A stretch of 46,085 nucleotides of DNA from Parietichytrium sp. I65-24A (Eukaryota > Sar > Bigyra > Thraustochytrida > Thraustochytriidae): assembly GCA_012862575.1 (NCBI GenBank), contig BLSF01000131.1, positions 1 to 46,085 of the forward strand, in the 5' to 3' direction. Below, in pieces: positions 1-10,200 of this stretch (positions within the stretch are counted from its first letter, which is position 1; every line of letters begins with the position of its first letter). Position numbers and translations under genes: made by a program. The notes beneath the pieces are model-generated. The model was not told the DNA's origin. It saw only the letters and a program-made list of their open reading frames with translations, and did no database searches.

Positions 1-4
1 CAGT

Positions 5-1480
5 ATGGAGAACGAAGATGGCGGCGGGCGCCTTTACGAGCCCCTGGTCGCGCCAGACGATGAAGGGTCAGACGACGCCACCAGGATGGTGCTGGTGAGC
101 CAGGAGGACCAGGAGCTGGAACAGGAGCTGAACGGGCAGGTGCCGTGCGACTCGCAGGGCGGGAAAGAGTCGATCGGTTTTCAGATTGCGAGCCTGTTTG
201 CGTTCTCCATCAATTACATTTTCGGGGCTGGTGTGCTCGGCGTGCCGTACGCCATTGCGCATGGCGGGATTCTCGCGTCCGCGGTGACACTCGTAATTTG
301 CAGCGCGTTCGGGCTGCTCAGCATGACCTGGATCTTGGAGTCTCACGAAAGAGCAAAGCACGTCAGGGGCACAGCCGGGATCGTCGAGTATAGCGAAATT
401 TGCCGCATGTTTCTCGGGCAACGAGTACAGCGCGTGTACGATGTTTCTTTGACAATCTATGTGGTGTGTTCTGCATGGATGTATGCCTCCATTTTCTCTG
501 TATCGCTGTCGAAGGTGGTTCCGATCTTTTCAAACGCTACCGAATGTGATCTCTCTTCTGTCAGCGGGCCTCTGTGGAACGCCCCTCGAACTTGTTGGAC
601 GGACTATTTGATCTATTTGGCCTGCTTTTCGGTCATCATGTCGTTTTTGGTGCGTCTGGATCTCAACTCAATGAAGAGTCTCCAGCTCGGCCTTACTTGC
701 ATAGGCCTTGCTGCCCTCTTCACAATGTTTACCACGGTAATGGCCACTTTGCCAGAGCACGAAGCCAAGTTGAACGACGCAACCAAGTACTTTAATGCTG
801 CCAACTTTGGTGGAGTGTTTGGCACCTTTGTATTTGCGCAGTTATGCCATCCTGGAGTCCCGCTTTTGGCAGAGATTCCGCGCCGTAAGGAAATTGTCCG
901 CCCCGTGTTCATTAGTGTCATCTCTACCACAACAGTCTTATACTTGGCTTTGGGCGTTTCGTGTGCCATTTTCTTCGGCGTAGATGGGAGCGCCGTGGAC
1001 CCGAAGGCTGTCAACAAGCTCATCACGCTCAACTGGCAAGACTATACAGCAGGCAAGCTAAAGGCAGGGATTTTCGCAGACTTCGTGTCGTTCTATGTAA
1101 GGCTTTACCCCGCGGTTACATGCGGGGCAGCCTTTCCCCTCTACATCATCACATTGGGCAACGGTTGGTTTCAGGCTGTTTATGGTGATGGAAACCAAGG
1201 CGGGAGCAAAACAGTGTTCTATATTGCAGCGATGGTTATCTCGATTGTATGCGCGGGGATCCTCGCCGACGTGAGCTTCATGCTCTTCTTCGTGGGCATG
1301 AGCGGTTTCGTGATTGCATTCTTCCTTCCGCCTCTAATGCAGATCAAGTCAACCCAAAAGGTGCCCGAACTACGAACAACAATGTACTCGAGCTTCATGA
1401 GCAACTTGGCTCTCTGCTATGCGTGTCTTGTGTTTGCCTCCGTCGCAATGCTCTACACCCTTTACAACCAATTCGCCTAG
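5..1480 (+). CDS. AAAP-family amino-acid transporter
   Basis: A 491-residue multi-pass membrane protein predicted to move amino acids across the plasma or an organellar membrane. A hydrophilic, acidic N-terminal tail of about 55 residues is followed by about 11 hydrophobic segments (near residues 57-78, 84-108, 143-168, 203-218, 228-247, 270-290, 302-325, 360-385, 405-423, 424-445 and 465-488). The first carries the GAGVLGVPYA signature typical of the amino acid/auxin permease (AAAP, SLC32/36/38-like) family, where an unwound TM1 binds substrate. Length and topology match the family. The substrate cannot be read from sequence. The ATG at base 5 lies at the window edge, so an upstream exon cannot be excluded, although the acidic tail looks like a normal N-terminus for this family. 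The frame has no intron. Confidence 0.85.
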   Translation: MENEDGGGRLYEPLVAPDDEGSDDATRMVLVSQEDQELEQELNGQVPCDSQGGKESIGFQIASLFAFSINYIFGAGVLGVPYAIAHGGILASAVTLVICSAFGLLSMTWILESHERAKHVRGTAGIVEYSEICRMFLGQRVQRVYDVSLTIYVVCSAWMYASIFSVSLSKVVPIFSNATECDLSSVSGPLWNAPRTCWTDYLIYLACFSVIMSFLVRLDLNSMKSLQLGLTCIGLAALFTMFTTVMATLPEHEAKLNDATKYFNAANFGGVFGTFVFAQLCHPGVPLLAEIPRRKEIVRPVFISVISTTTVLYLALGVSCAIFFGVDGSAVDPKAVNKLITLNWQDYTAGKLKAGIFADFVSFYVRLYPAVTCGAAFPLYIITLGNGWFQAVYGDGNQGGSKTVFYIAAMVISIVCAGILADVSFMLFFVGMSGFVIAFFLPPLMQIKSTQKVPELRTTMYSSFMSNLALCYACLVFASVAMLYTLYNQFA

Positions 1481-1827
1481 CTCTAGGAACCCACACGAAA
1501 GACTGATGGCTCTGACCTGACATACATCTCGCTGCCTTGCTTTCTTTGAGGTTTACCCCCTTTTTCTTAACTTTTTAATTTCCCATCTTTTTAATTAAAA
1601 AAGCACGAGTTTCACCTCCACCATCATTCACACATTCACAGGCATGCGCAGTCAGAGGTATGTATTTACTTTCGCCACTAAGAATCGTGTGGCGGCCACG
1701 CTAGGTAAATGGTAGAACTCGGGACGCTGGTCCTGGATCACCTGAGATCACCGTTGAGAAGCGTGCGCACCGCGAGGGAGAGTTGGGAGAGTTGGAGGAA
1801 CGACTTGCTCAAAAGAGAGTGGCGAAG
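1481..1827. other. Intergenic region between transporter and HAAO gene
   Basis: It holds the presumed 3' UTR of the transporter (T-rich, with TTAATTAAAAAAG near 1591) and the 5' region of the HAAO gene. The HAAO reading frame stays open upstream to about 1705 without another ATG. No separate gene is seen. Confidence 0.5.
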
Positions 1828-2925
1828 ATGGAGAGCCCCGTCGCTGTTGAGGAGTGGCACTCCGCCAACAAGGCTTGTTTTGCCCCGCCTGTATGCAACA
1901 AGCTTATGTACAAGAACCAGGTGTAAGTGGACGGGATGGTGGGTTGGCGCTGGGATGCTTTGCGAGAAGGATGGTCGATGAAAGGCGCTGACGTCTCTTG
2001 TTCGCAGGTCGGTCATGTTTGTCGGCGGGCCAAACACTCGCGAAGACTTTCACCTGCAAGCTGGAGCAGAGTTTTTCTATCAGCTGAAAGGAAACATGCA
2101 GCTTCCCACGGTAAGTGTGCTGACGTCAAAAGTCCGAGTTGAGGCTGAGTATTTATGCTTACGAGACTAGTGTTGAGTCTGTGTCAGATCCAACAAGGAA
2201 AGCGCAAGCTCGTAGAGATCAACGAAGGCCAAGTGTTCTTGCTTCCACCACGAATTCCGCACTCACCACAGCGCCCAGAACAAGATTCACTTGGACTTGT
2301 CATAGAGCGAGAGCGCAACGGGGGCGAGGAGGCTTCGAAAGAATTCGATGCGCTTCGATTCTACACTGACTTCTCTACATGCGAAACAAAATTGTGGGAG
2401 AGGAATTTTTACTGCTCAGACCTCGGAAAAGACCTTGTTCCAGTAATCACCGAGTGGAAAAACTCTTCTGAGATTCAGACCCGCGAGCCAAAGGAGGATA
2501 GTTTACCAGAGAATCCGATGCTGACCGAGAACAGCTCGATCTCTGTTCCAGACCCTTTCAGTCTCAAGGATTGGCTGGAAAACAACGCTGACGAGCTCCG
2601 AAAGCCTGGGACTTCCTTGGCGCTCTTTGGAAGAGACCATCCCGACACTGAGTTTGCTATCACAGTCGAAGGGCCAACGGCTGGTCAGGAATGGCGGACT
2701 GCGCCTAGTCCGCAAGTTGAGACCATCATACTGCAACTCGAAGGCGAATCTGATTTGCAAGTGCAGCCTGTAGATGGTGAAACTAGCACAAACTCCTACA
2801 AGCTTTCAAAAGGTTCAATCTTTGTGATTCCCCGCGGCGCAAAATTTTCGGCTACGCGCGAGGACGGTTCTCTGGCAATAATTATCTCCCAGACCCCAGG
2901 CGGTGTGCCCCATGGAGATGCGTAA
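1828..2925 (+). CDS. HAAO: 3-hydroxyanthranilate 3,4-dioxygenase (three exons)
   Basis: Non-haem iron dioxygenase (EC 1.13.11.6) of the kynurenine pathway. It opens 3-hydroxyanthranilate to the precursor of quinolinate, feeding NAD synthesis. The gene model is join(1828..1922, 2008..2110, 2188..2925), with introns GTAAGT..CGCAG and GTAAGT..GTCAG; it gives 311 residues against about 286 in animals. The assembled protein carries the cupin signature: PPVCNKLM near residue 20, VGGPNTR ending at Arg43, metal ligands His47, Glu53 and His91, and Arg95 in PHSPQR. All of these fall at the numbering of the animal enzyme. FYCSDLG and the C-terminal second cupin-like half are also present. The ATG at 1828 is the first in frame. 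The gene is tail-to-tail with the tetraspan gene. Recognition is strong; an extra upstream exon remains possible because the frame is open to 1705. Confidence 0.93.
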
Positions 2926-3054
2926 ATAGCTAGCGAGTCACAGGTTTGATGCCAGTAGCGTAGCAAAAGCCCGCAATACTCTCAGTCGTGACCAATTCGC
3001 AACAATTTTGACGTGTGAAGAGAAAGCTCAAAACATCATATTCAGTGAGTATCC

Positions 3055-3071
3055 TTTTTTTTTTTTTTTTT
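3055..3071 (+). repeat. Poly(T) run
   Basis: Seventeen consecutive T between the convergent ends of the HAAO and tetraspan genes. On the minus strand it reads as A17, so it could be a relic poly(A) tract or a simple microsatellite. Confidence 0.8.
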
Positions 3072-3147
3072 CTTATATGATCAAACGACAATTTTTTTCA
3101 CGTGAATCTATTTCAGTGCACTCTCTCCGATTTGGCTGCTCCTTCGG

Positions 3148-3990
3148 TTAAACTTCGACTTTGTGCACCTCGGAGGTCGGGTCATAGGCTGGCACTTGTG
3201 GGACATAGCGCTGACCAACATTGTCGCCAGTTTCAATGTCGAGGCTGTCTTCAGGGTCGGAGTTTGGGGTGCGACTTGCAAGGAGGAAAACTGATGTGGC
3301 GTAGAGCTCCAGGAAGAAGCAGGCGATCATGGCGTAAAAGCTTGGTCCCCACCACATCCCGTAGATACTGTTGAAGATTGCAAATTCGCCAGAACTCAGC
3401 TCGACGAGCAGACCCGCAGAACCAGCGCGAAGATCCTGAAAGTAGGAGAATTGTGCAGCTTGCGAAAAGGCTGTCACCGAGGATATCACTGCAAGAAACG
3501 ACACTACTGCGCCAAATACGGCGAAACGCTTGCCCCGAGAGGCCGTCAGGCAACCAAGGATCGAAGCCAGAACTGCCAAGCTAAACGTGAGCAGGGTGAA
3601 GGCTCGGATGACCGTGATAGCGGTCGGCACTACGAATTCGCCGCTGGTACAGAATCCATACTGTTGAAACGCGCTGTACGCTGTGCCGGTGGAAGAGCCA
3701 CCGAGGCTCACCGGAATGGTGTTGTTGCACGCGGAGTTTGATACACTATTGTACCAAAGCGAGTACTCTGCCCAAGAGTAGTGCATCCAGCCTTGCACAG
3801 CACTTGCGGAGGACGAAAGAATGAATGGGCCCGTTCCCAATGTAGTCTGTGTTGTCGTGGTCCAGTTCCAGTTGACAGTTCGTGCCCAGACCCAGTTGGA
3901 AGCTAGAGTTGCATAGAGCGAGGCTCCCGCGGTCACCAGACTCACAACGAGACCAGTGGATATAGTGCTCGCACGCACGGTCTTGCCCAT
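3148..3990 (-). CDS. Claudin/PMP22-like tetraspan membrane protein
   Basis: A 280-residue protein with four hydrophobic segments near residues 12-34, 131-155, 160-180 and 217-240, a large first extracellular loop (about 95 residues) and a hydrophilic C-terminal tail. The first loop holds Trp-rich stretches and a YSLW segment followed by Cys residues, reminiscent of the W-x-LW-C-C pattern of the claudin/PMP22 superfamily, plus N-x-S/T sites. Proteins of this shape organise membrane contacts or channels, but the family assignment rests on topology and a loose motif. The start is the only upstream ATG that places TM1 correctly. No intron is seen. It could equally be an unrelated four-helix protein of a protist-specific family. 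Confidence 0.7.
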   Translation of the reverse strand: MGKTVRASTISTGLVVSLVTAGASLYATLASNWVWARTVNWNWTTTTQTTLGTGPFILSSSASAVQGWMHYSWAEYSLWYNSVSNSACNNTIPVSLGGSSTGTAYSAFQQYGFCTSGEFVVPTAITVIRAFTLLTFSLAVLASILGCLTASRGKRFAVFGAVVSFLAVISSVTAFSQAAQFSYFQDLRAGSAGLLVELSSGEFAIFNSIYGMWWGPSFYAMIACFFLELYATSVFLLASRTPNSDPEDSLDIETGDNVGQRYVPQVPAYDPTSEVHKVEV

Positions 3991-4146
3991 TTCTCCCTTG
4001 ATGAGTACCTTACAATTGCTCTCCTTGATGTTTTGCTACTTTGTCGTTTTTGTTTCGTTCTGTTGTTGTTGTTTGCCGATTGCCGATTGCCGGATGAGTT
4101 TCTGGTTTGCTTTGATTTCCGCAACCTCTTGCATTTCTGTCTTTTG

Positions 4147-4160
4147 ATTGACTGTGAGTG
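4147..4160 (-). promoter_or_regulatory. Dispersed motif, copy 1 (core CTCACAGTCAAT)
   Basis: ATTGACTGTGAGTG on the plus strand, one mismatch from the 12-base core shared by five other sites in the window. It lies 157 bp upstream of the tetraspan start. Function unknown. Confidence 0.4.
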
Positions 4161-4213
4161 GCATGCAGATGGAACACCGCTAGTGTATTCCCTAATTCGA
4201 TGAATCCATCGGT

Positions 4214-4271
4214 CGAATTCAGTCGAATTCAGTTCTGAATTGTCAATTGTCAAATTCTGAATTCTGAATTT
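4214..4271. repeat. Imperfect direct and inverted GAATTC repeat
   Basis: Short units of TCGAATTCAG are followed by TTCTGAATT and CAATTGTCAAATT units. Direct copies and reverse complements are interleaved, so the stretch could fold into hairpins. It lies in the tetraspan 5' region. Confidence 0.6.
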
Positions 4272-4750
4272 CGCTAGCAACTAGCACAAAGCTCAACATA
4301 TAAGATTCGGTTCAAGCGCCAATACAAATGACTTGAGCTGTACAAAACCACAACTGCCGCGGCAAGCGACTCACTGTCAGGATCTCGTTCATTTGCATGC
4401 GTTTGTTTGTGCGACTTCTGAAAAAGTGTAAGGCGGTGTACTCTGAACCCTGGTCCTAATCTCAAATGGTAGAGGCCGCTAATGTTATTCTTTCAACTTA
4501 GGTTTTTCTAATCGGAAAAACCAAAAAGAAAGCGATTTGCTCAAGTATTCGCAGCGATCAAGTGCGGAGTACCACTCGAATACTCGAGCGCCAGGGCAGT
4601 TCCAGCAATCTGAAACCTGAAAGAGAATAATCGATTCGGATGGTGCTTTCAGTGAACACAATCAGTGCATTCTCTTTCTCTCCTTCATCCCTTCACTGCT
4701 CTGAATTACCTGAGCCGAATTTTCGCTTACCGAAATTAGTAACTAGTAGT

Positions 4751-4854
4751 TACCGGTACCGGTACGTAAGACTCTGACACCCCAGGTTAGTAATGTTATC
4801 GTTTTACATGTTCATCAAATCATCTACATCATGATGTGAGTAACGGTACCGGTA
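4751..4854. repeat. Palindromic GGTACC/ACCGGT clusters
   Basis: TACCGGTACCGGTAC at 4751-4765 and ACGGTACCGGTAA at 4842-4854. The unit is self-complementary and recurs in other head-to-head intervals of the window. Confidence 0.7.
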
Positions 4855-5490
4855 ATGTGAGTCGGCACTCGAAGAACAAAATAGAACAACTTCACTTATA
4901 ACCTGTTCTGATGTTACGTATTATTTAGATGACGCTGCTACTCGAGTACTAGGTCCGAGTACTAGGTCGATGGACATGTGTGTGAAGCGTGTGTGAATCT
5001 CATTGACTATGAATATTGATTTTGATGTGAACATTGTGAACTGAGTTGGTGGAGTCAGGCTGCGACAAGCCAAGAACTTGAAATTCAACACATCCTAGCT
5101 CCTCTCGAGCAGTCATCGCAGAGAGCTTGCGGCGGCATGCCACAGTGTACATAGATAGGCCCAGCAAAATCACCGGACTCGCTCATTCACGTTGGCGCTG
5201 CAAAACCAGCAAAATGCGATCCATCGCACATCCCTCTTCGAATCAATCTAGACTAGAGTAGCCAAGTTGATCTAGGGGACACAAAGCGTTGAGAGAAAGG
5301 GTGGAAGAAGTGTGTGCACGAACTTACCAGTGTCTATCTGCCAAGTATGGCAGACTCAGTAGAAAGAAGCTGTTGCCTGCGCTATGATGCGCTATGGAAG
5401 ATGACAAGGGGCATTACCAGAACAGTAAAATCGATCGGACGTTGCAGGAAGGGTTGCGAGGCCACACACGTGCGCGAATAAAGGCAGAGA

Positions 5491-6838
5491 ATGGCGAGAC
5501 TGAGCGTAAAAGTTGACGACGGGTCGATGACGACGTCCACGCCGCACGAGAGGTTTGTGCGCGACTGGGGCAAGACCGAGGTGCCTGTGGAGGTGAGGCT
5601 GATCTACTGCAGGTACATTGCAGATGTGTCCACTGTGGAGTCCACGTTCAAAGTGGCCATGGGGTTTGACATGGTATGGCCCGCCACCTCGGCAGACGTG
5701 GCCAGTTGGAAAAAGAGCCCGAAGGAATTTGTCCCTCATTTTGTGCCGCTGTGGGAGTACCCCAATGCCAAAGAGGAGGTGGTGGAGCCCCGGCCCCAGG
5801 AAAATGGAAACCCATTCAAGATTGAGGTCATTGACGGCGAGAATTTTAATTTTGTGCGGAAACTTGTGTATCTGACATGCATGCAAACCCTTCAGTTGCG
5901 CAAGTTTCCCTTTGACTGCCAAGACCTCACCGTCTACATGGACATGTCTTTCAACACGGTTGAGAAGGCGATGTTTGTCCCGGGGCGAGGGTCACTCTCG
6001 GACGACGGCGCGACGCTCGGGGATTCTTCCATTTTAATCCTCAACCGCCAATTCTCTGCTGTGCCGGAGTTTTCCTGTCGCCGTGTGGTCGTCGAGTTCG
6101 CCTCACGCTCTTCCGATGGAGACGAAGGAAAGGACGAGAATGCATTTCGCTGGTCTCAGATCGTTATCCGGTTTCAAGTGGAGCGCAAGAGTGAAGGGTA
6201 CCTGTGGCGCATTGGATTTCTCTGTTTTCTCCTTTCGATGACTTCCATTGCGGTTTTTTCTTTGGACCCTGTCGAAGATCTGTAAGTTTGCTCGATGCTC
6301 TTTGAAGTGCCGCAGCGGATTCCCACACTTTTTTTCCGGTTTCGCTAATGTGTTTCTTTGTTAAAATAGGTCGGATCGTATCAACTATCTGATTACTCTG
6401 GTGCTTGCCGCCACTGCGTTCCAGTACTTGGTATCCCAGTACATTCCGCAGGTGCCGTATCTGACGCTGCTTGACATCTATACCCTCGCAGTCTTCACTG
6501 CGACTGTGATTCTCCTTGCTCTTGTTGCCTTGGTCGGAGGCAAAATGGTGCAAGACGAGGACCTTCGAAGCACCATGGACTTTTATTTGTTTATCGGGTA
6601 CATCAGTTTCTTGTTCTTGGTCCAAGTCAGCTTCGTCGCAGGGGGTTACTTTGCGAAGCGCAGGGAAATAGAAAAACTCACTTATGGCTCACAAAAGCTC
6701 ACGAACATCGGCACTGACGTAAGCGACGATACGCCGATATCGATCAGCGGAAAAGGCTTGTTGCCAGAGTCACAAAAAATTCCCAAGAAAGCCAGAAATG
6801 CCTTTGTGTCATTTCAGGGGAAAGCAAAAACGCACTAG
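5491..6838 (+). CDS. Pentameric ligand-gated ion channel subunit (two exons)
   Basis: Model join(5491..6281, 6370..6838), intron GTAAGT..AATAG of 88 nt, gives 419 residues. The N-terminal half is a beta-rich ligand-binding domain with the family signature KFPFDCQDL. M1 begins near YLWRIGFL; M2 and M3 lie in exon 2, with the diagnostic VPYLTLLDIY at the M2-M3 junction; M4 follows near DFYLFIGYISF; a short basic tail ends the protein. Known family members open a cation or anion pore on agonist binding. The canonical Cys-loop is absent: the position normally held by the second Cys after FPFDxQ is Leu, as in bacterial Cys-less channels such as GLIC. No signal peptide is visible at the chosen ATG, so a short upstream exon may be missing. 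The gene is tail-to-tail with the ABC1 kinase gene. Ligand and ion selectivity are unknown. Confidence 0.88.
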
Positions 6839-7260
6839 TTTCGCAAGTCCTACATTGATGTGACTGCTTTCCCAACGTGGCCAACGCACTTACTCTGAGC
6901 TGGAGTTAGAATGCCGGCACCTAAAACGTTCCCGTTGTTTATGTTTACTGTTAACCGCTTCGATGAATGCATTGATCTCAAAATTCTGGATGATAAATAT
7001 TATTCATATTTTCAGGGGTTGTTTCTCCATAAACAAAAAAATATAAAGCGGCAGAGAGACTGCATCGCCGCAAGCGAGGGTTGTACTAAAGCCTACCACG
7101 TTCTAAAGACCGTTTGTTCTACTGAATGTGAATAAACGAAACAGCAACTTGCCGGCTGGTGTGTGCAGGGTGATATAAACAAACGCAGAGCATTCCAGCA
7201 AACAAACAGAACTACATGCTACTCTGAACGTGGCAAACGCAGACTTTATGAACTTCACGG
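6839..7260. other. Convergent 3' intergenic region
   Basis: 422 bp between the ends of the channel and kinase genes, presumably two 3' UTRs. It is A/T-rich with no recognisable gene; the small frame at 6911-7135 lacks any family feature. Confidence 0.5.
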
Positions 7261-10200
7261 TCAATAAGCCGCCCCAGACCCAGATCGCAAAATTGCCCCC
7301 CAACCATACTTTTGCAGAACCTTGTCACGTAAGCGCGGAAAGTGAGGCGACGAGGAAATAGAGCGCAAAAGAGCTTGATAGTTGGAAGTCACAAATTGCT
7401 CGAATAGGACGCGAACGTCGCGGTCAAGTTTCCCATCCACGCGGACAGCGTGCTCTCGCAAAGTGGTGTTTGTGCTCTCAAGTGCAACAAGAGCGAGTTC
7501 AACACTTGCCCATAGGCTCGTTCCCTGCAGCTTGTACTTTCGCATGATCGAGTCCAAGTCATGAACGGTCGCATTCACATCCCAATTCTTGTTGTTCGAA
7601 TAGTTCTTTTCAAGCGAAGGTATCATGTCCGCGCAAAATCTCTCCTTGACTCCGGGCTCAGAAAACACCTCTTCTCCATTCTCCACAAAACTCTCGCAAT
7701 ACACATCCAGAGCGATGTCGAATTGACCCGAAAGAGCTGCCACAAAAAATGTGGTAAACTTGACCCGGTCTTCCTCCTCGAGCTCGCCAACTAAACCAAA
7801 ATCGACAAGCGTCATGCGACCGTTCTCTTTCGGATCCAAAAAGATGTTTCCAGGGTGCAAATCACAGTGAAAAATCCCATCCACGAACGCGCTACGAAGA
7901 AAATAGTGGCCGAGTCTCATCGCAAGCACTTCAGGAGGAATGCCGACTTCCATAGCTCTCGCGGCAGGAAGCTGGTTTTCAATGAGCTCCATCGTCAGAA
8001 CATTTCGTGTAGTAACAAGCGAATACACTCGCGGAAAGCGAGGGATGCGATACAATTCGCCAGTGTGTGTTTCACTCGCGCGCTGCATGGCCATGATGCT
8101 TGCAGCCTCCAACATCATATCCGTCTGACACAAAACCAGCGCATAAATTCGACGAGTTCGCTGCTGCAGGGCCGAGCTCCGAATGAGACTACTCGAGAGA
8201 ATTACATTCACAATGTTTAAAACTTTCCGCAAGCCGCCGCGAATAGAGTGCCGGACCACTTTGACGGCAACCTTGGAGCCGCCATTTACGAGTTTGGCAC
8301 GGTGAACCTGTGCAATAGTACCAGAAGCAATGGGGACCATATCAAATTCCTCAAATATGTGCGAGCGGTCTCTGCCAAAAGAATGTTCCAGTTCCAGCTC
8401 TAGTTCGTGTCGAGACATTGGTGGCACGTTCTCACGAAGAACTTGCAATTTGTTAGTGACATGCTGATCGAGCAAATCCGGTCGACTCGACAAAATTTGA
8501 GCAATTTTGTGGATTGTAGGGTTGTTGATCCACAAAACTGATTTCAAGATGCAGTGCGCCCTATAGTCCAAAAAAGACGGTGGTGAACTTGAGCGAGGGA
8601 AGCACACGCCTCCAAAGCGACTCCGCGCCACGCGGTTTCTACACGCGATGGCCACAAAACCGAGCGGGCGCATCAGAAACCACCAAAAGAACACGACGGC
8701 GACAATCTTGACAACGACAAATGACAACGCGATCCATCTTTTCAGAGCTCTAAAAGGTGTAAGCACCCAGCGGCCCAATGTGAGCAGACCCAAGATGGCG
8801 TAGCGAAAGCTGACATTCCGGACGATCGGTGTGGAGACCTCCAAGGCTCCGGCCGCGCGAAGGTGCCGCCTGACGCTCGTCAATGTCTCCACTACTTCGG
8901 CACGAACCAAATCGTCTCCAGCCTTGGTTGGGCTCTCGCACATCCAGTGGCTGACTTGCGATGATGCACCAATAAGCCTGTTGAGTCTTTCGAGAGCAGA
9001 TTCGGCGGCAACGTCCAGCTCTCCAGCAGCGCACCCTGCAGTAACAAGCTGCTCCACTGTCTTTCCAAAATAGTACAATGAATGAATCCGTGGGGAATAT
9101 CTCCCGTCTCCGCTTCCAACCAATCTGAAAAAGGCGCCTGGTCCAAGCCTCTCCCATTCCAGCCTTTCTTCAACATGACGCCAAAGACCAGCCACAGCTA
9201 CCGCAAGCGGTGACTCCATCTGCAAAGTGCGTGCGTTGACACTGGCGCCCTGTCCCAAGAGATACTTTACAAGGTGCATGTGGCCATTGTAGGCTGCAAA
9301 ATGGAGACAATTCCACTGCGCCAACGAGTCCCTTGCGTCTACCCACAACGGCTCGCGCTGCACAAAGTCATAGATGAAACCCAAATCGCCGCGAACGCAG
9401 CCCTCAAAGAACTTTTGGCGCACCATCTCACAGTAATCGGGTTGAAAATCACCACGAAATATGAACGGCGAGAGCATCAGGCGACCTGGGAGGGCCTGAT
9501 TCTCGTAGCCAAGAGAAGATTGCTGAGCATCGCCTCCAAATCCAGACGCGCTGTCGGAAGCCCCGCTGTGTACACTCCTATTCGCGCAACTTGTAGACAG
9601 AGACGGAATGGCTTGGCGCGGATTCTGTGAAACGCTCGCCACTGAGTGTGCTCGCTGTACGGTGGACTGATGCTGCTGCTTTGGAAATGTGCTGTTTCGC
9701 ACAGCAAGCACCCCATACCGTCTTACAGTGGGCAGCATGTACACATCTTCGTAGGGGTCACTCTGGACCGTGGCGACCAGGCGATCCAGCGAAAAACCAA
9801 GGCCCCTAACAGCCTTCAAAGCTTCCCGCATGTCGTTTGGCTCCATGTAGGGTTCTCGGGAGCATATGTACACCCCTGTCTGTTTCCGCCCCTTGCGTGG
9901 GGATGATGCATGAGAGGCTTCGTCAGCCGAGCGCACGGGGCAGAGAATAATCCACCTGTGATCTCGACCGCAGTGCGTCACACGAACCTCAAAAGAGACG
10001 GTCATGAGTCCGTTAAATACACGCATTGTCCATGTCAGGCGGTCGGGCCCTGATATGTACGCTCGGCCGGAGTTGAATGCTCGTGTTCGCTGTGTGGACA
10101 GGAAATTCTGCTTGTAGCAACTTGCAGCCAGGTCCATGGTCCCGTCGGCCATGAGCGTGAAGTCAATCGAATTGTTTGTGCTCCAGCTAATCATCCGGAG

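Larger units (their letters stand above)
3991..5490. other. Head-to-head intergenic region with motif and palindromic repeats
   Basis: About 1.5 kb between the divergent tetraspan and channel genes, with no convincing gene. It contains the dispersed motif (4147-4160), an imperfect GAATTCAG/TTCTGAATT repeat with inverted parts (about 4214-4271), and GGTACC/ACCGGT runs at 4751-4765 and 4842-4854. Both promoters should lie here. Confidence 0.5.

Noticed and set aside
6911-7135. A 74-codon open frame between the channel and kinase genes.
   Set aside because: Composition is A/T-rich with no motif, and it lies where two 3' UTRs are expected.
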